Origin: CAYNRA01 sp046296415
Lineage (GTDB): Bacteria; Bacteroidota; Bacteroidia; Cytophagales; Spirosomataceae
Reading direction: 5' to 3'
DNA: 50,173 bases
Assembly (NCBI GenBank): GCA_046296415.1
Contig: JBKBLN010000006.1
Coordinates: 1 to 50,173, forward strand
In this document: positions 16,727 to 27,183 of the stretch, piece after piece
Layout of the letters: each line of letters begins with the position of its first letter
Numbering within the stretch: the stretch's first letter is position 1
The notes under the pieces: generated by a model
Told to the model about the DNA's origin: nothing
What the model saw: the letters and a program-made list of their open reading frames with translations, nothing else
The model's database searches: none
Made by a program: the position numbers and the translations under genes

Positions 16727-19700
16727 ATGAAGTATTCTACCTTTATCCTATTTTTTCTACTGGCAATCCCGATCTCTTTATTGGCCCAAACCTCAAGTTA
16801 CAGTATTTCAAATGTCAATACTAGTTGTGGATCAGGGACTACCGGTACGGGAACACCTTGTGGATTAGAGTATTTTGGTTCTAATATAAAGCTTTCGAGC
16901 TCCCCATCTATGGGTGGATCAGGCAGTACAACGTTAAGCGTCTCCATCAATAGATGCACCGGTACAACCGCATTGGTGGGTCAGGTCTACCTAAAAATGA
17001 GTAATTCTTCATCAATAAGTGATGTTGTGTGTGGTACCAATATCGCTCAAAACTTGAATGGGAATGCCTCCACCCTCACGTTATCAGCTGACCTTGGCTC
17101 TTTATTCACTTCAGGTACCCGTTATTTCACCATGGTTTTTATCAACTCCACCGGTGTTAGGAGTTATTCAAGAGTATTTTCAGTTACTGCAACCCCACCT
17201 AGTTGCAATATTCAAACATCGAGCGGCTTCGCTTCCTCAATAACTGCCTCAAGTTTTACTGCCAACTGGAATGCTGTCTTAGGTGCTACAAATTACCAAA
17301 TGAGCTATACTACAAATTCAGATATAAATTACACAAACGCACTAAACTATACTCAAACTACCACATCAAGAACTCTTTCTAATCTATTTTCAAGTACTTC
17401 GTACCGTTTTAGAGTTCGAGCCCAATGTAGTAATGGACTTTATGGACCATGGGTTGAGGTCTCTAATATCACGACAGCCGCACCACCACCACCTACCATC
17501 ACATTGACCAATCCACCAACTGACTCCTGGGGATTCGGGCAGACTCGAAGTTTATCTTGGTCGATCACCAATAACGGTTGTGGCCCTTATAATTTGGAGG
17601 TATCTACTAATGCGGGTAGCTCATGGATATTAATTGGACGAGGTATTTCAGGAACCTCAATGAATTGGACTGTGGGAAAAGACGTTAACGACAACCCCAT
17701 TCCGAATATGTTGAATAATCCCAACTTGAGAGTAAAGGTATATTGCCAAAACAATACGTCTATTTCCACTCAATCAACCACCTTTTCGCTGGCAGTGCCC
17801 TCCATAACCGTTACCACTCCCCAAGCACTTACAACCGGACAAACTCAAAATATCACCTGGACGGTCAATAATGCCGTCTGTACACAATTTACGGTTGAAC
17901 TTTCAACCAATGGGGGTAGTACCCCTTGGAATGTACTCAAAACTTTCCATCCTCAAACATCCTTATCATGGACGATACCCAATGATCAGAACGGAAACGC
18001 CATCTCGTCGGCTGTTGGCAGTTCGACCAACCGATTGAAGGTGTATTGTTCAGGCTACGATGCCATCAGTGGGACCTCTGGAAACTTCTCTGTTTCTACA
18101 CCTTCTTGTAACCTGACCCTTCCAGCCGCCAATACAGGGACAGTATCAAATATTGCTAGCGCTGGCTTCACCGCTACATGGCCCGCTATTAGTGGAGCAA
18201 CGGAATATCGGATTAATGTTGCTACAATCAACAACACGACGTATTCTGCCCCGCTTTCCTTTACCGGGTTAACTACTACCAATTCCATCAATGTAACAGG
18301 GCTTAGTCCGTCCACTCAATATCGTTACCAAATTCAAGCTAAGTGTGCCAATGGAGTATGGACATCATGGTCTTCCACCTTGGCTACACCTACAACAAAC
18401 GGACCTTTGAGCCTTACCCAACTGACTGGAGCCACTTGGCATTGTACCAAAACCATTCAATGGACTAGCCAACCCAATATCGGAAATGTTACCATTGAGC
18501 TGGGGAATACCAATACAGGGATCATTGGCGTCATTGGAACCAATCTACCCAACACAGGTAGTTATGATTGGGTCGTTGGGAAACGGATGTTAAATGGCAA
18601 TACCGTAGACTTTGAGAACTTTGATTTTACCCAAACCTATTACTTGAAAATTTACCCCACAGGTACTGCAAATCAGGCCTCTACAGGAAATGGATTTACG
18701 ATCCCTCGGCCAACGATCTCCGTTAGTTCACCCGCAGCAAATAGCACATTCAATGCGGGCCAAACCATCACTATGAATTATGTCTCCCAAAATTTATGCG
18801 GTCCGATGACCGTCGAATTGACGAATTCTTCAGGTACAACTTTACAAGTAATGCCCAATGGCTCAAATATTGCCAACGCGAGTCCCTATACATTTACTGT
18901 CACGAATACTTTTCCACAGCCAGGCACGTATCGATTAAAAATTTATCCCACCGTTTCTGGAGGTAACTCCCCTGCGGTTGGGTTGAGTGAGGTATTTACA
19001 GTTGGGGGAAATACAACCTGTTCGACATGCATTACCGGACAAACAGTTGCTGTATATACCCAAACCGGACAAGAAGGCTTTTGTGCGGCTCAGTATCTTT
19101 GCGGAAAGGGAATTATTGATAATAACATTACAACTTCACCTACGGCAAAAATTCTAAGACAAGATTTAGCCAAAGTTACCCTCTTATCGATTTTAGCTGA
19201 TAGTCAAATCAATACGGTCAAAAACGGAGGTGGATCCTTTCCCGCCGATTATTATCCCACCACTTTTACAGACCTTTTTCAAGGTTCCTCCACCTCCTAT
19301 CATAGATATGCCAAATTACTAAGTTATTTACAAGGAAGTGATACCGCTGTTCCTTTTGATAGAGAAAAACCCGATCCGATAAATTCTGGAAGCTTTGTAC
19401 CACGCTTTACATTTGAACCCACTGGGTTTATTACACGAGCCGATTTATTAAAGGTATTTTTAGAAACTTGGAATATTGACGAGAGTACCGCCACCAATGT
19501 CTCCGTTCCTTATAACGATATCTCGACACTTCCTTTAGCTACCCAAAACTATATCCGAAAGGCATTCCAATTAGGTATTATTAGCGGGCAAATTTCCTTT
19601 CGACCAACGGAAGATGCCACTCGTGAAGAAGCATTTCTGATTTTGGCACGGATGCGTCAAAACCTTACGCTGCCTGAGGCTTCTTATCTTACTTCTGCCT

Positions 19701-22700
19701 CAAACTACTACCAACCTGTCAACCAATCCATTGGAAATCTAAGTATATATAAAGGGCTCACACAAGGGAATTTCTCTCATCATTCCTCCACTGATTTTGG
19801 TATTAACGACATTGGTTTCTCTTTGAATTTTGCTCATAATTATCAATCGTTTCTGACTTTACTCCCAGACGAATTAAAAGTGGTAAGTCCACTAGGTGAA
19901 GGCTGGACCCATCCATACAATGTTTACATGTTTACTACAACTCAACTAAATGACTCTGAGGGAAATGTTGCTGCAAAACCGCTTTTAGTTTTGGTTTGGG
20001 GGGATGGGACAATGGATGTTTATGACAACACTAACATTAATTCGCCTACGCCCATTACTATTGGCACCAACTACAATACTCTTACTCGGGTAAGCAGTAG
20101 TCAATACACGATTAAGACTAAAAGTCAGCATATTTATACCTTCAATCAACAAGGCACTGAAGCAGGATTATTTCGTTTAACGAGCATCCGAGATCGCTAC
20201 AATAATACCCTTTCAATCGTTTACAAAACCGGCTCGATGGTTCAGTTCAGTCCCGTAAGGCAAGTAATTGACTATGTACAGACCCCATCAGGACGTAGAA
20301 TTAATTTTACCTACGACTCACAAAATCGCATTACCAATATTAATTTTCCCGGAGCTAACAGCAATACCCGAAATCTCACTTTCACCTACACGGGGAGAAA
20401 CCTGACTTCCTTCAAAGATGCCAAGGGCCAAAGCACGGGTAAAACTACTACATACACTTATGGTACGGGTACCGAAAGATATTTGCTTAAACAAATTACA
20501 TTTCCTCGTGGTAATAAAATTGAAAACGTGTATGATCCTAATAGCCGTTTGCGATGGACACAAACCCGTGATGCTAATAATAATGTCACAGCCAAAACAG
20601 ATATGGGACCAAGTGGCTATGGTACTTTTAACTCCGATGGTAGCGTAACCAATAACTGGACACAGGACTGCTCTTGTCCCAATGCTCAAAGCTCTGCCAA
20701 ATACGATAAAAACGGTATTACGACGGAGTTCCAAAATAAAGTGATAAAAGTGCTTAGTCCTGCTAACGCCAATCACCCCTCCATGCCGAGAGAGGTAACC
20801 TATTCAGCACTGAATGGTTCGAGTCCGCAAACTTATACTCCTTCGTACGATAGCAATGGCAATGTGTTGAGAATCAGCCGCCCCGATGGAAAAAGCGAGA
20901 GTTTTACCTACGATATCTACCACAACCGCCGTACACACACCGATGCCAAAGGAATAACAACTATATATAATTGGTCTTCAGACGGAAAGTTTTTAAACAG
21001 CATCGTTCGCCCAATAGGAGATGGCAGTAACCTGACCCAGAGTTTCGGCTACTTACCCAACGGACTGATGAGTAGCTCGACCAACAACGAAAATATTGTA
21101 ACCAACTTTGGCTACGATACCCGGGGGAATATGAACTCGATTCAGATTCCTGTTTTGAATATTAGTTCCTCGGCGGTGTATGATTTTGCCAGCCGTATGA
21201 CCTCCAACACCAATGCACGGGGTAAAACCACATCTTATGTTTTTGATGATAATGACAATCTGACTCGAGAAACTGACCCTCTCAGCCGCCAAACGAACTA
21301 TGGCTATGACGACAACGACAACCTCACCACCATCACCAATGCTAAAAACGAGGTAACTACGCTTGGATACGATGGATTTGATCGTTTGATCAGCGAAACC
21401 TTTGGCGGCAAAACCAAAACCTACGTGTATGACAATGCCCAAAACCGCCTCGTTGAGTTTAGAAAAGCAGGCTATGTCAACAACAATACCAAACGGTTTA
21501 GCTACACCTACGATGCCAATAACCGCCTTTACGGCAATGGCTACATTACCGAAATAGGCTACGACCCACTCAACCGCATGAGTAGCATCAAAGGTGGTAC
21601 TCAGGCATCGCACCAACTGAGCAATTTTAGCTACGATGCTCTCAACCGCCTCACGGGGTATAGAGACGCATGGAACAATACCGTAGGCTACGGCTATGAT
21701 GATAATGGCAACGAAACCCGAATAGACTACCCTAATGGAAATAAGTTGTACAAAACCTATGACAACTTAAATCGCCTAAAAACCCTGACGTGGAACAGCA
21801 CCCTCGTCGCCACCTACAACTACGTGGGCAGCCGCCTCGACAATGTGGTGTATGGCAATGGCGTAAAAACCCAATACAGCTACGACAACGCAGGCCGCCC
21901 CACGGGCATTAGTGCTAGAACCAACAACGGCACGGGCAGCACCATTTATGACGCCAATTTTGTATTGGACAACCTCGGCAACCATACCGAAGAAAACGAA
22001 ACGCAGCCCTTTGCCACCTTGCCTGTACCGACCGCAGGCACCACGAGCAGTACTTTTACCAACAACAAAATAAACAACTTAGGTAGTACCAGTTTTACTC
22101 ATGACGACGACGGCAACATTACCGCCAAAGGCAGCAGTACCTACGGTTACGATTTGGAAGACAACCTGACCAGCTATACGGGCAGCGGCCTCACGATGAC
22201 CGCCCTTTACGATGCCTTTGGCAACCGCCGAAGCGTAACCCGCAACGGCACCGAAACCCGCTACGTGTTGGATATGAACGGTTTGGCTACGGTATTGGCC
22301 GAAACCAATAGCAGCAATACCGTGCAGAACTACTACCTACACGGCTTGGGTTTGGTGGCACGGGTAAAAGCCGACGGTACCCTACACTATTACCACGGCG
22401 ATTTTAGAGGCAGTACCATTGCTATGACAAACGTCAGCCAAACCATTACCCACAAATACCAATACGACGAGTTTGGCAACCTGACCAACAGCCAAGAAGC
22501 CGACTCCAACCCCTTTCGGTACGTAGGCGCCTACGGCATTATGCACGAAAGCCCCGATCTTACCTATATGCGGGCCCGATACTACGACCCCACCACAGGC
22601 CGCTTTAACTCAGAAGACCCCATTTGGCATGCGAATTTGTATCCGTATGCGGGGAATAATCCTGTGGGAAATGTGGATCCTGAAGGTTTAAGAGCTTTTT

Positions 22701-23146
22701 CACTAGGATTTACTTCTCTATTCTCAGTACCATACTATACATTGTACTATCTAGAAAATGCAAGAAAACTAAATGGAAAAGATTATTATCTATCTCAGAA
22801 AGAGGTAAAAGCAATATTAGCTACGTCATATTTTAGTTCAACTAGAAAGCCTACTACATTTGATGATGAAACTGTTGGATATGTACGTCAAGCAAAAAAT
22901 TTTGGAGACTATTTTTCATTCGTTGGTAGTTACAAAATATATGAAAATGAAGAAGGACAGGTTATTGGAATTTTTGATTGTTATGACTTTAATGCAGCAA
23001 GCAGAACATTAGGCGAGGAATTCGCCACAACCATAGGTAGACAATTTAAAACAAAACCACACAGAGTTGTTTGGGGAAAGGTATCTTCTGAAACTGAAAA
23101 TTTTGATAAAAAAATTTGGAATGAATGCGATACAAAGAAGAAATAG
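16727..23146 (+). CDS. Rhs/YD-repeat polymorphic-toxin protein with Fn3 and SLH domains and a variable C-terminus
   Basis: A 2139-residue secreted giant. The signal peptide is ILFFLLAIPISLLAQ. Fn3-type domains lie at about 150-250 and 459-555 (ATWPAISGATEYRI). Kre9/Ser-Thr-anchor-like modules lie at about 258-455 and 560-760. S-layer homology repeats lie at about 780-985 (FEPTGFITRADLLKVF, FRPTEDATREEAFLIL). RHS/YD repeats run from about 1015 to 1870. The RHS core follows (FRGSTIAMTN, YMRARYYDPTTGRFNSEDP) and ends in DPEGL at residue 1988. Residues 1989-2139 are a hypervariable-type tip, and base composition drops sharply there (47% versus 25% G+C in two sampled 60-base lines). The tip holds DCYDFN (D2084, Y2086, D2087) with R2093, reminiscent of the colicin M active-site motif. 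No dedicated immunity gene follows. Confidence 0.88.
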   Translation: MKYSTFILFFLLAIPISLLAQTSSYSISNVNTSCGSGTTGTGTPCGLEYFGSNIKLSSSPSMGGSGSTTLSVSINRCTGTTALVGQVYLKMSNSSSISDVVCGTNIAQNLNGNASTLTLSADLGSLFTSGTRYFTMVFINSTGVRSYSRVFSVTATPPSCNIQTSSGFASSITASSFTANWNAVLGATNYQMSYTTNSDINYTNALNYTQTTTSRTLSNLFSSTSYRFRVRAQCSNGLYGPWVEVSNITTAAPPPPTITLTNPPTDSWGFGQTRSLSWSITNNGCGPYNLEVSTNAGSSWILIGRGISGTSMNWTVGKDVNDNPIPNMLNNPNLRVKVYCQNNTSISTQSTTFSLAVPSITVTTPQALTTGQTQNITWTVNNAVCTQFTVELSTNGGSTPWNVLKTFHPQTSLSWTIPNDQNGNAISSAVGSSTNRLKVYCSGYDAISGTSGNFSVSTPSCNLTLPAANTGTVSNIASAGFTATWPAISGATEYRINVATINNTTYSAPLSFTGLTTTNSINVTGLSPSTQYRYQIQAKCANGVWTSWSSTLATPTTNGPLSLTQLTGATWHCTKTIQWTSQPNIGNVTIELGNTNTGIIGVIGTNLPNTGSYDWVVGKRMLNGNTVDFENFDFTQTYYLKIYPTGTANQASTGNGFTIPRPTISVSSPAANSTFNAGQTITMNYVSQNLCGPMTVELTNSSGTTLQVMPNGSNIANASPYTFTVTNTFPQPGTYRLKIYPTVSGGNSPAVGLSEVFTVGGNTTCSTCITGQTVAVYTQTGQEGFCAAQYLCGKGIIDNNITTSPTAKILRQDLAKVTLLSILADSQINTVKNGGGSFPADYYPTTFTDLFQGSSTSYHRYAKLLSYLQGSDTAVPFDREKPDPINSGSFVPRFTFEPTGFITRADLLKVFLETWNIDESTATNVSVPYNDISTLPLATQNYIRKAFQLGIISGQISFRPTEDATREEAFLILARMRQNLTLPEASYLTSASNYYQPVNQSIGNLSIYKGLTQGNFSHHSSTDFGINDIGFSLNFAHNYQSFLTLLPDELKVVSPLGEGWTHPYNVYMFTTTQLNDSEGNVAAKPLLVLVWGDGTMDVYDNTNINSPTPITIGTNYNTLTRVSSSQYTIKTKSQHIYTFNQQGTEAGLFRLTSIRDRYNNTLSIVYKTGSMVQFSPVRQVIDYVQTPSGRRINFTYDSQNRITNINFPGANSNTRNLTFTYTGRNLTSFKDAKGQSTGKTTTYTYGTGTERYLLKQITFPRGNKIENVYDPNSRLRWTQTRDANNNVTAKTDMGPSGYGTFNSDGSVTNNWTQDCSCPNAQSSAKYDKNGITTEFQNKVIKVLSPANANHPSMPREVTYSALNGSSPQTYTPSYDSNGNVLRISRPDGKSESFTYDIYHNRRTHTDAKGITTIYNWSSDGKFLNSIVRPIGDGSNLTQSFGYLPNGLMSSSTNNENIVTNFGYDTRGNMNSIQIPVLNISSSAVYDFASRMTSNTNARGKTTSYVFDDNDNLTRETDPLSRQTNYGYDDNDNLTTITNAKNEVTTLGYDGFDRLISETFGGKTKTYVYDNAQNRLVEFRKAGYVNNNTKRFSYTYDANNRLYGNGYITEIGYDPLNRMSSIKGGTQASHQLSNFSYDALNRLTGYRDAWNNTVGYGYDDNGNETRIDYPNGNKLYKTYDNLNRLKTLTWNSTLVATYNYVGSRLDNVVYGNGVKTQYSYDNAGRPTGISARTNNGTGSTIYDANFVLDNLGNHTEENETQPFATLPVPTAGTTSSTFTNNKINNLGSTSFTHDDDGNITAKGSSTYGYDLEDNLTSYTGSGLTMTALYDAFGNRRSVTRNGTETRYVLDMNGLATVLAETNSSNTVQNYYLHGLGLVARVKADGTLHYYHGDFRGSTIAMTNVSQTITHKYQYDEFGNLTNSQEADSNPFRYVGAYGIMHESPDLTYMRARYYDPTTGRFNSEDPIWHANLYPYAGNNPVGNVDPEGLRAFSLGFTSLFSVPYYTLYYLENARKLNGKDYYLSQKEVKAILATSYFSSTRKPTTFDDETVGYVRQAKNFGDYFSFVGSYKIYENEEGQVIGIFDCYDFNAASRTLGEEFATTIGRQFKTKPHRVVWGKVSSETENFDKKIWNECDTKKK

Positions 23147-23247
23147 AATTTTTTCTTTTGCTGTGGCCCGTGCCCCACAGGACGTTTTCGCCCTTATTGG
23201 TATAGTCTGCCACTAATAAGCCGAAAGCACATAAACAACAAAAACCT

Positions 23248-23379
23248 ATGAAAAAAACGCTAACAATAGCCCTTGTATTTTTCGGTTGGCAAGCAGGGTT
23301 TAGTCAGGTAAAAAAGCAAGCGGTGAGTAAAGATTCGGTAAAAGTACTACATAGCCATACCCTCAAAGAGACTATCTAA
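23248..23379 (+). CDS. 43-residue signal-peptide-bearing peptide, possibly a gene remnant
   Basis: A short open frame with ATG 23248 and stop TAA 23377-23379. It reads MKKTLTIALVFFGWQAGFSQ, a good signal peptide, followed by only 23 polar residues ending HTLKETI. It lies between the Rhs gene and the next adhesin, where an immunity gene would be expected. It may be a small secreted peptide. More likely it is the surviving 5' end of a larger exported protein whose body was lost during rearrangement of the Rhs tail. No family is recognised. Confidence 0.35.
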   Translation: MKKTLTIALVFFGWQAGFSQVKKQAVSKDSVKVLHSHTLKETI

Positions 23380-23430
23380 TTGAATAGAGAGATGTAATCA
23401 ACAGGAAGTAACAGTATATTGATAAACGAT

Positions 23431-26400
23431 ATGAAAAGAATTTTAAGTATTTTGATATTAATGGTGATGGGGACATGTGCCCATGCACAGAAGCGCACCT
23501 ATGAGTACGATGACCTCAATCAACTAAGTAGGGTCAACGTTTACAACGGCGATACTATCCAATACTCCATCCTCTACACCTACGATGAGCTCGGCAATCG
23601 CAAATCCAAAGTAATTTCCACTACCAGCAGCGGGGTAAATGACGTATTTCTTAGCCAAGTAAACGTTACCCCCACTACAGGGGTGCAACCGAACCAATCT
23701 GTGCAGGTTCAAGGCGTGGTTAACCAATGGAAAGCCACTGCCCAACCTGATTTCTTGATACAGTATTATATTTCCGCAGATGCGCAATGGGATCAAGGAG
23801 ATGTACTTTTATCCCAACAAACCACGGTCGCAAACTTCAATCAACTAACTCAATCCTTCTCGACATCCGTCACTTTACCCAATTCATTACCCGCTCAGTT
23901 TTATTTGATCGCCTGGGTAGATGCCAGCAATGTTATCCCCAATGAAAGTGATGAACAGAATAACTTCGCTACAGTATTATTAAGTCGACAAGTTAATTGT
24001 ACTCCTTTGCTCATTTCCATCCTGACCACACCCTCTGCGGCAAACGCTGCTACCGGCTCCGTCAGTGCGTTGGTCGAGGGGGGGACTTCCCCATACACCT
24101 TTGTTTGGAACACAGGAGCGACAAGTTCTTCTCTTTCCAACCTACCGGCTGGCACCTACAGCGTGCAAGTAACGGATAGCCAAGGTTGTTTAGGTCAAAA
24201 TACAGGAATTGTAGGTACTACCTCAACCGAATGCGCACTCACCGTCAGTCCAACCATCGTAGCCACTACCTGCGGGGAGGCCAATGGCTCTATTCAACTT
24301 CAAATTTCTGGTGGAACTTCCCCTTACACCTTTTCTTGGTCACATGGACCTACCACCCCTTCATTAAGCCAACTCGCCCAAGGTACGTATACAATAACCG
24401 TTACCGACGCCCTTGGATGTCAAAAGGTGGAAACGTACGTGGTGGGATCCTCCGAGGTGGCCAGTTGGGCCTTTGATAAAGCAGTTGCCCTACCTGTCGG
24501 TGTCAATTTAGAACCAGGGAATTTTGGCCGTATTCAATCAAAATATATGCTTGTTTCCAGTCAACGAAACATTCAAGAGTACTCCTTTTCTGATGACCAG
24601 TTCAGACAAATCCCGATATCTAATTTCATTCCCATTCATCCCAATCATGAAATCAATCGGTTATCCATTTTCAATAATGCCCAACCTTCCACAAGCGATA
24701 AAATAGCCTTTAGCTTAATTGAAAAGCCGCTGAGTGGTCATGAGCATTACCTCTATGGTATGTCTGGGAGTTATTCTATTGACTATTTTAATCGTCTTCA
24801 AACACCAAGTCAATCCGGACCCACCTCTTTTCGATCTTTAGCTCACGGTAGTAATGTAACTTTGGGAATCGATTCGGATGCCAAACTTTGGCGAATGGAT
24901 TATAATGGACAAATTCTGGGGTCGGAGACACAACCCCAAATTTCGTATCATGCCTACAGTCTTCGAAATCATACCCGAAGTCAAGTCTTTAGCTTGAGCT
25001 CAACGCAGGATCGGTGGGTAAAGTTTTTCAATGCAAGCGGACAAGAAACCTCTGTTCTGAATTGTCAGACTATTACCAAGGTTACGGGTGTTCATGGTAC
25101 CTTAAATCGAATATTTATTGTTGGGTTAGATGATCAATTAAGAGGTTTTGTGGAAGAATATACGCTGAGCCCGATTAGCTTTATTCGAACTATTCCATTG
25201 TCCGAAACACCCAATAACGTGCCTGTCACGTCTACGCCAGAAACCGTGGCGACCAGTTTGTTTATCCCGCTGGCGCAGCATATTGAGGTTATTTCTTTAG
25301 GGGATTTAACAAAAACAGAAAAAGTATCGGTCGGATCAACCATTCGAGATATGGCCTATGATGAAAGTACAGGTAAGCTGGCTATTTTAACGTCCCAAGG
25401 ACTTAGAATTTACAAAAAATCCTCTCCTTCTCAACTGACAGTCACCGGAACCGTGACAGATACGCCTGTGGGACAATCTATGGGCTCTATTAACCTAACT
25501 GTAAGCTCACCTCATGTGGTATTTAGCTGGTCAAATGGCTCCACGGCACAAAACCTTCAAAATTTAGCAGCAGGAACCTACACGGTCACCGTAACACCGA
25601 ATGGAGGAGGCTGTCCAGTTAGCCAAAGCTTTCAGGTTAGAACATTACTCTCAGCCCCTGTTATAAGTGCTAGCGGGACCCAAGTATGTTCAGGACAATC
25701 CGTCGTGTTAACAGCTACAAATTGTGCCGCGACCATTCGGTGGTCAAGTGGGGAAACCGGCGCTTCAATTACTAAAACAATCACGTCACTAAGTTCATTT
25801 AGTGCCATTTGTGAGTCAAATGGCCAACAAAGTAGTAGCTCGAATGTGATTTCTATCTCCTTAATTCCAAATGGAATACCCGTTTCTGCAGTTTTAAGTG
25901 GCAGTCAAACTATTCAGCAGGGTGGCACTGCCAATTTGCAAGTAGCTATACAAGGAACACTGCCCGCGCAACTTGTATTCAATAATGCCTCTTTGACCTT
26001 AAATCAAACACCCAGCATCATCCCAGTAAATCCAGCTACAACCACCACCTATTCACTCACTTCCATCTCCAATACTTGTGGAGCGGGAACAGTATCCGGA
26101 AATGCTACTGTCACCGTAACCATCCCTCCTACCAACCCATGTCCTCCGACACTTACTCAAGGTAGAGAGAATGTGGGTACCGGAGTTTATCAGGCTGCCC
26201 AAACAATCTCTAGTGCTGGAAACGTGGCGACAGCCACAACATTTAAGGCGGGAGGTTCCATTACCCTTTCGCCAGGATTTGAGGCAGGGCCAAATGAGGT
26301 TTTTTCGGCTAGCATTGAAGGGTGTCCGCAAGCAGTTATTCCAACAAATGGCTTGGTGGCCTATTATGGTTTTGATGGAAATAGTAACGATGATAGTGGT

Positions 26401-27048
26401 AATAATAATCATTTAATAACCACGGGTACTACATCGTCGGTAGCAGACAGGAAAAATCAAGCATTAAAAGCCGCGGGTTATGGTGGTAATACAAGTGTGG
26501 GGTATCAATCTGCTTCTAATTCTTCCAGTTTACAATTCACAACGGGTTTTTCCATTTCGCTTTGGTATAGGTTGCCGACCTATGCAGGAATGGATGGATT
26601 CAGACGACAAAATGCAAATGGATATCAAATTTTCGTTGCAAAAGAGGGCGATAGGTCGGGGTTTTATATAGGTGTAAGTAATGATGTGGCAAACAATAGA
26701 CAATCCATTAATTTCACCAACAACCCAAGTAGTGGTGCAAACAATTTCAATATTACGGCAAGTCCTGACGGTACTGCTGAAAATAATCTTAACAGATGGA
26801 TACATTTGGTGGTCACTGCTGGCGATGGTAACGTAAAAATATTTATGGATGGTGTTTTGAAGAATGCAGCATCTGTTGCAAGTTTTAACTTCAGCGGCAT
26901 AAACAGCAAAGATCTATATTTAGGAACAATGCAGGCACTCGGAACATATTGGTATCCATTTGGCGGAGCGTTGGACGAGGTGAGGATTTACAACCGAGGA
27001 ATCACCGATGCTGAAGTAAAGTCTCTTTATGATGCCGAAAAGCCTTAA
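23431..27048 (+). CDS. large secreted adhesin: YD-like start, CARDB, SprB repeats, Ig-like and LamG domains
   Basis: A 1205-residue exported protein. ATG 23431 is chosen over TTG 23419; it gives the signal peptide ILSILILMVMGTCAHAQ. Residues 20-60 (RTYEYDDLNQLSRVNVYNGD) are a single YD/RHS-like repeat. A CARDB domain follows at about 70-190 (FYLIAWVDASNVIPNESDEQN). SprB repeats lie at about 195-345 and again near 690-745 (PAGTYSVQVTDSQGC). A roughly 330-residue unassigned region, perhaps a propeller, lies between them. Next come an Ig-like segment, a short 3-coathanger stack (TFKAGGSITLSPGFEAG) and a terminal LamG/concanavalin-like lectin domain (LVAYYGFDGN to DEVRIYNRGITD). A T9SS C-terminal domain is not seen. 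The YD-like start hints that it was once tied to an Rhs gene. Confidence 0.8.
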   Translation: MKRILSILILMVMGTCAHAQKRTYEYDDLNQLSRVNVYNGDTIQYSILYTYDELGNRKSKVISTTSSGVNDVFLSQVNVTPTTGVQPNQSVQVQGVVNQWKATAQPDFLIQYYISADAQWDQGDVLLSQQTTVANFNQLTQSFSTSVTLPNSLPAQFYLIAWVDASNVIPNESDEQNNFATVLLSRQVNCTPLLISILTTPSAANAATGSVSALVEGGTSPYTFVWNTGATSSSLSNLPAGTYSVQVTDSQGCLGQNTGIVGTTSTECALTVSPTIVATTCGEANGSIQLQISGGTSPYTFSWSHGPTTPSLSQLAQGTYTITVTDALGCQKVETYVVGSSEVASWAFDKAVALPVGVNLEPGNFGRIQSKYMLVSSQRNIQEYSFSDDQFRQIPISNFIPIHPNHEINRLSIFNNAQPSTSDKIAFSLIEKPLSGHEHYLYGMSGSYSIDYFNRLQTPSQSGPTSFRSLAHGSNVTLGIDSDAKLWRMDYNGQILGSETQPQISYHAYSLRNHTRSQVFSLSSTQDRWVKFFNASGQETSVLNCQTITKVTGVHGTLNRIFIVGLDDQLRGFVEEYTLSPISFIRTIPLSETPNNVPVTSTPETVATSLFIPLAQHIEVISLGDLTKTEKVSVGSTIRDMAYDESTGKLAILTSQGLRIYKKSSPSQLTVTGTVTDTPVGQSMGSINLTVSSPHVVFSWSNGSTAQNLQNLAAGTYTVTVTPNGGGCPVSQSFQVRTLLSAPVISASGTQVCSGQSVVLTATNCAATIRWSSGETGASITKTITSLSSFSAICESNGQQSSSSNVISISLIPNGIPVSAVLSGSQTIQQGGTANLQVAIQGTLPAQLVFNNASLTLNQTPSIIPVNPATTTTYSLTSISNTCGAGTVSGNATVTVTIPPTNPCPPTLTQGRENVGTGVYQAAQTISSAGNVATATTFKAGGSITLSPGFEAGPNEVFSASIEGCPQAVIPTNGLVAYYGFDGNSNDDSGNNNHLITTGTTSSVADRKNQALKAAGYGGNTSVGYQSASNSSSLQFTTGFSISLWYRLPTYAGMDGFRRQNANGYQIFVAKEGDRSGFYIGVSNDVANNRQSINFTNNPSSGANNFNITASPDGTAENNLNRWIHLVVTAGDGNVKIFMDGVLKNAASVASFNFSGINSKDLYLGTMQALGTYWYPFGGALDEVRIYNRGITDAEVKSLYDAEKP

Positions 27049-27148
27049 TTTGGAAATCATCAATCACTGTTTCGAAAACTAAGCTTAATTTGCCTAATTC
27101 GATAGTGAGTCAAACGGTGGAAGGTGAACCCTTTACCCTTATTTTCTT

Positions 27149-27172
27149 TTTTCGTATATTGTACTACGAAAA
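27149..27172. promoter_or_regulatory. 8-bp perfect inverted repeat before the FGE/Roco-TIR unit
   Basis: TTTTCGTA (27149-27156) and TACGAAAA (27165-27172) are exact inverse complements with an 8-nt spacer, ending 11 nt before the ATG of the first gene. It could be an operator or an mRNA hairpin covering the ribosome-binding region. No regulator is encoded in the unit. Confidence 0.45.
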
Positions 27173-27183
27173 TAGATCAACCC

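Noticed and set aside
21053..21616. 187-residue antisense frame inside the Rhs gene
   Set aside because: It is a by-product of the repetitive YD codon pattern on the other strand; the composition is unnatural and no family is recognised.
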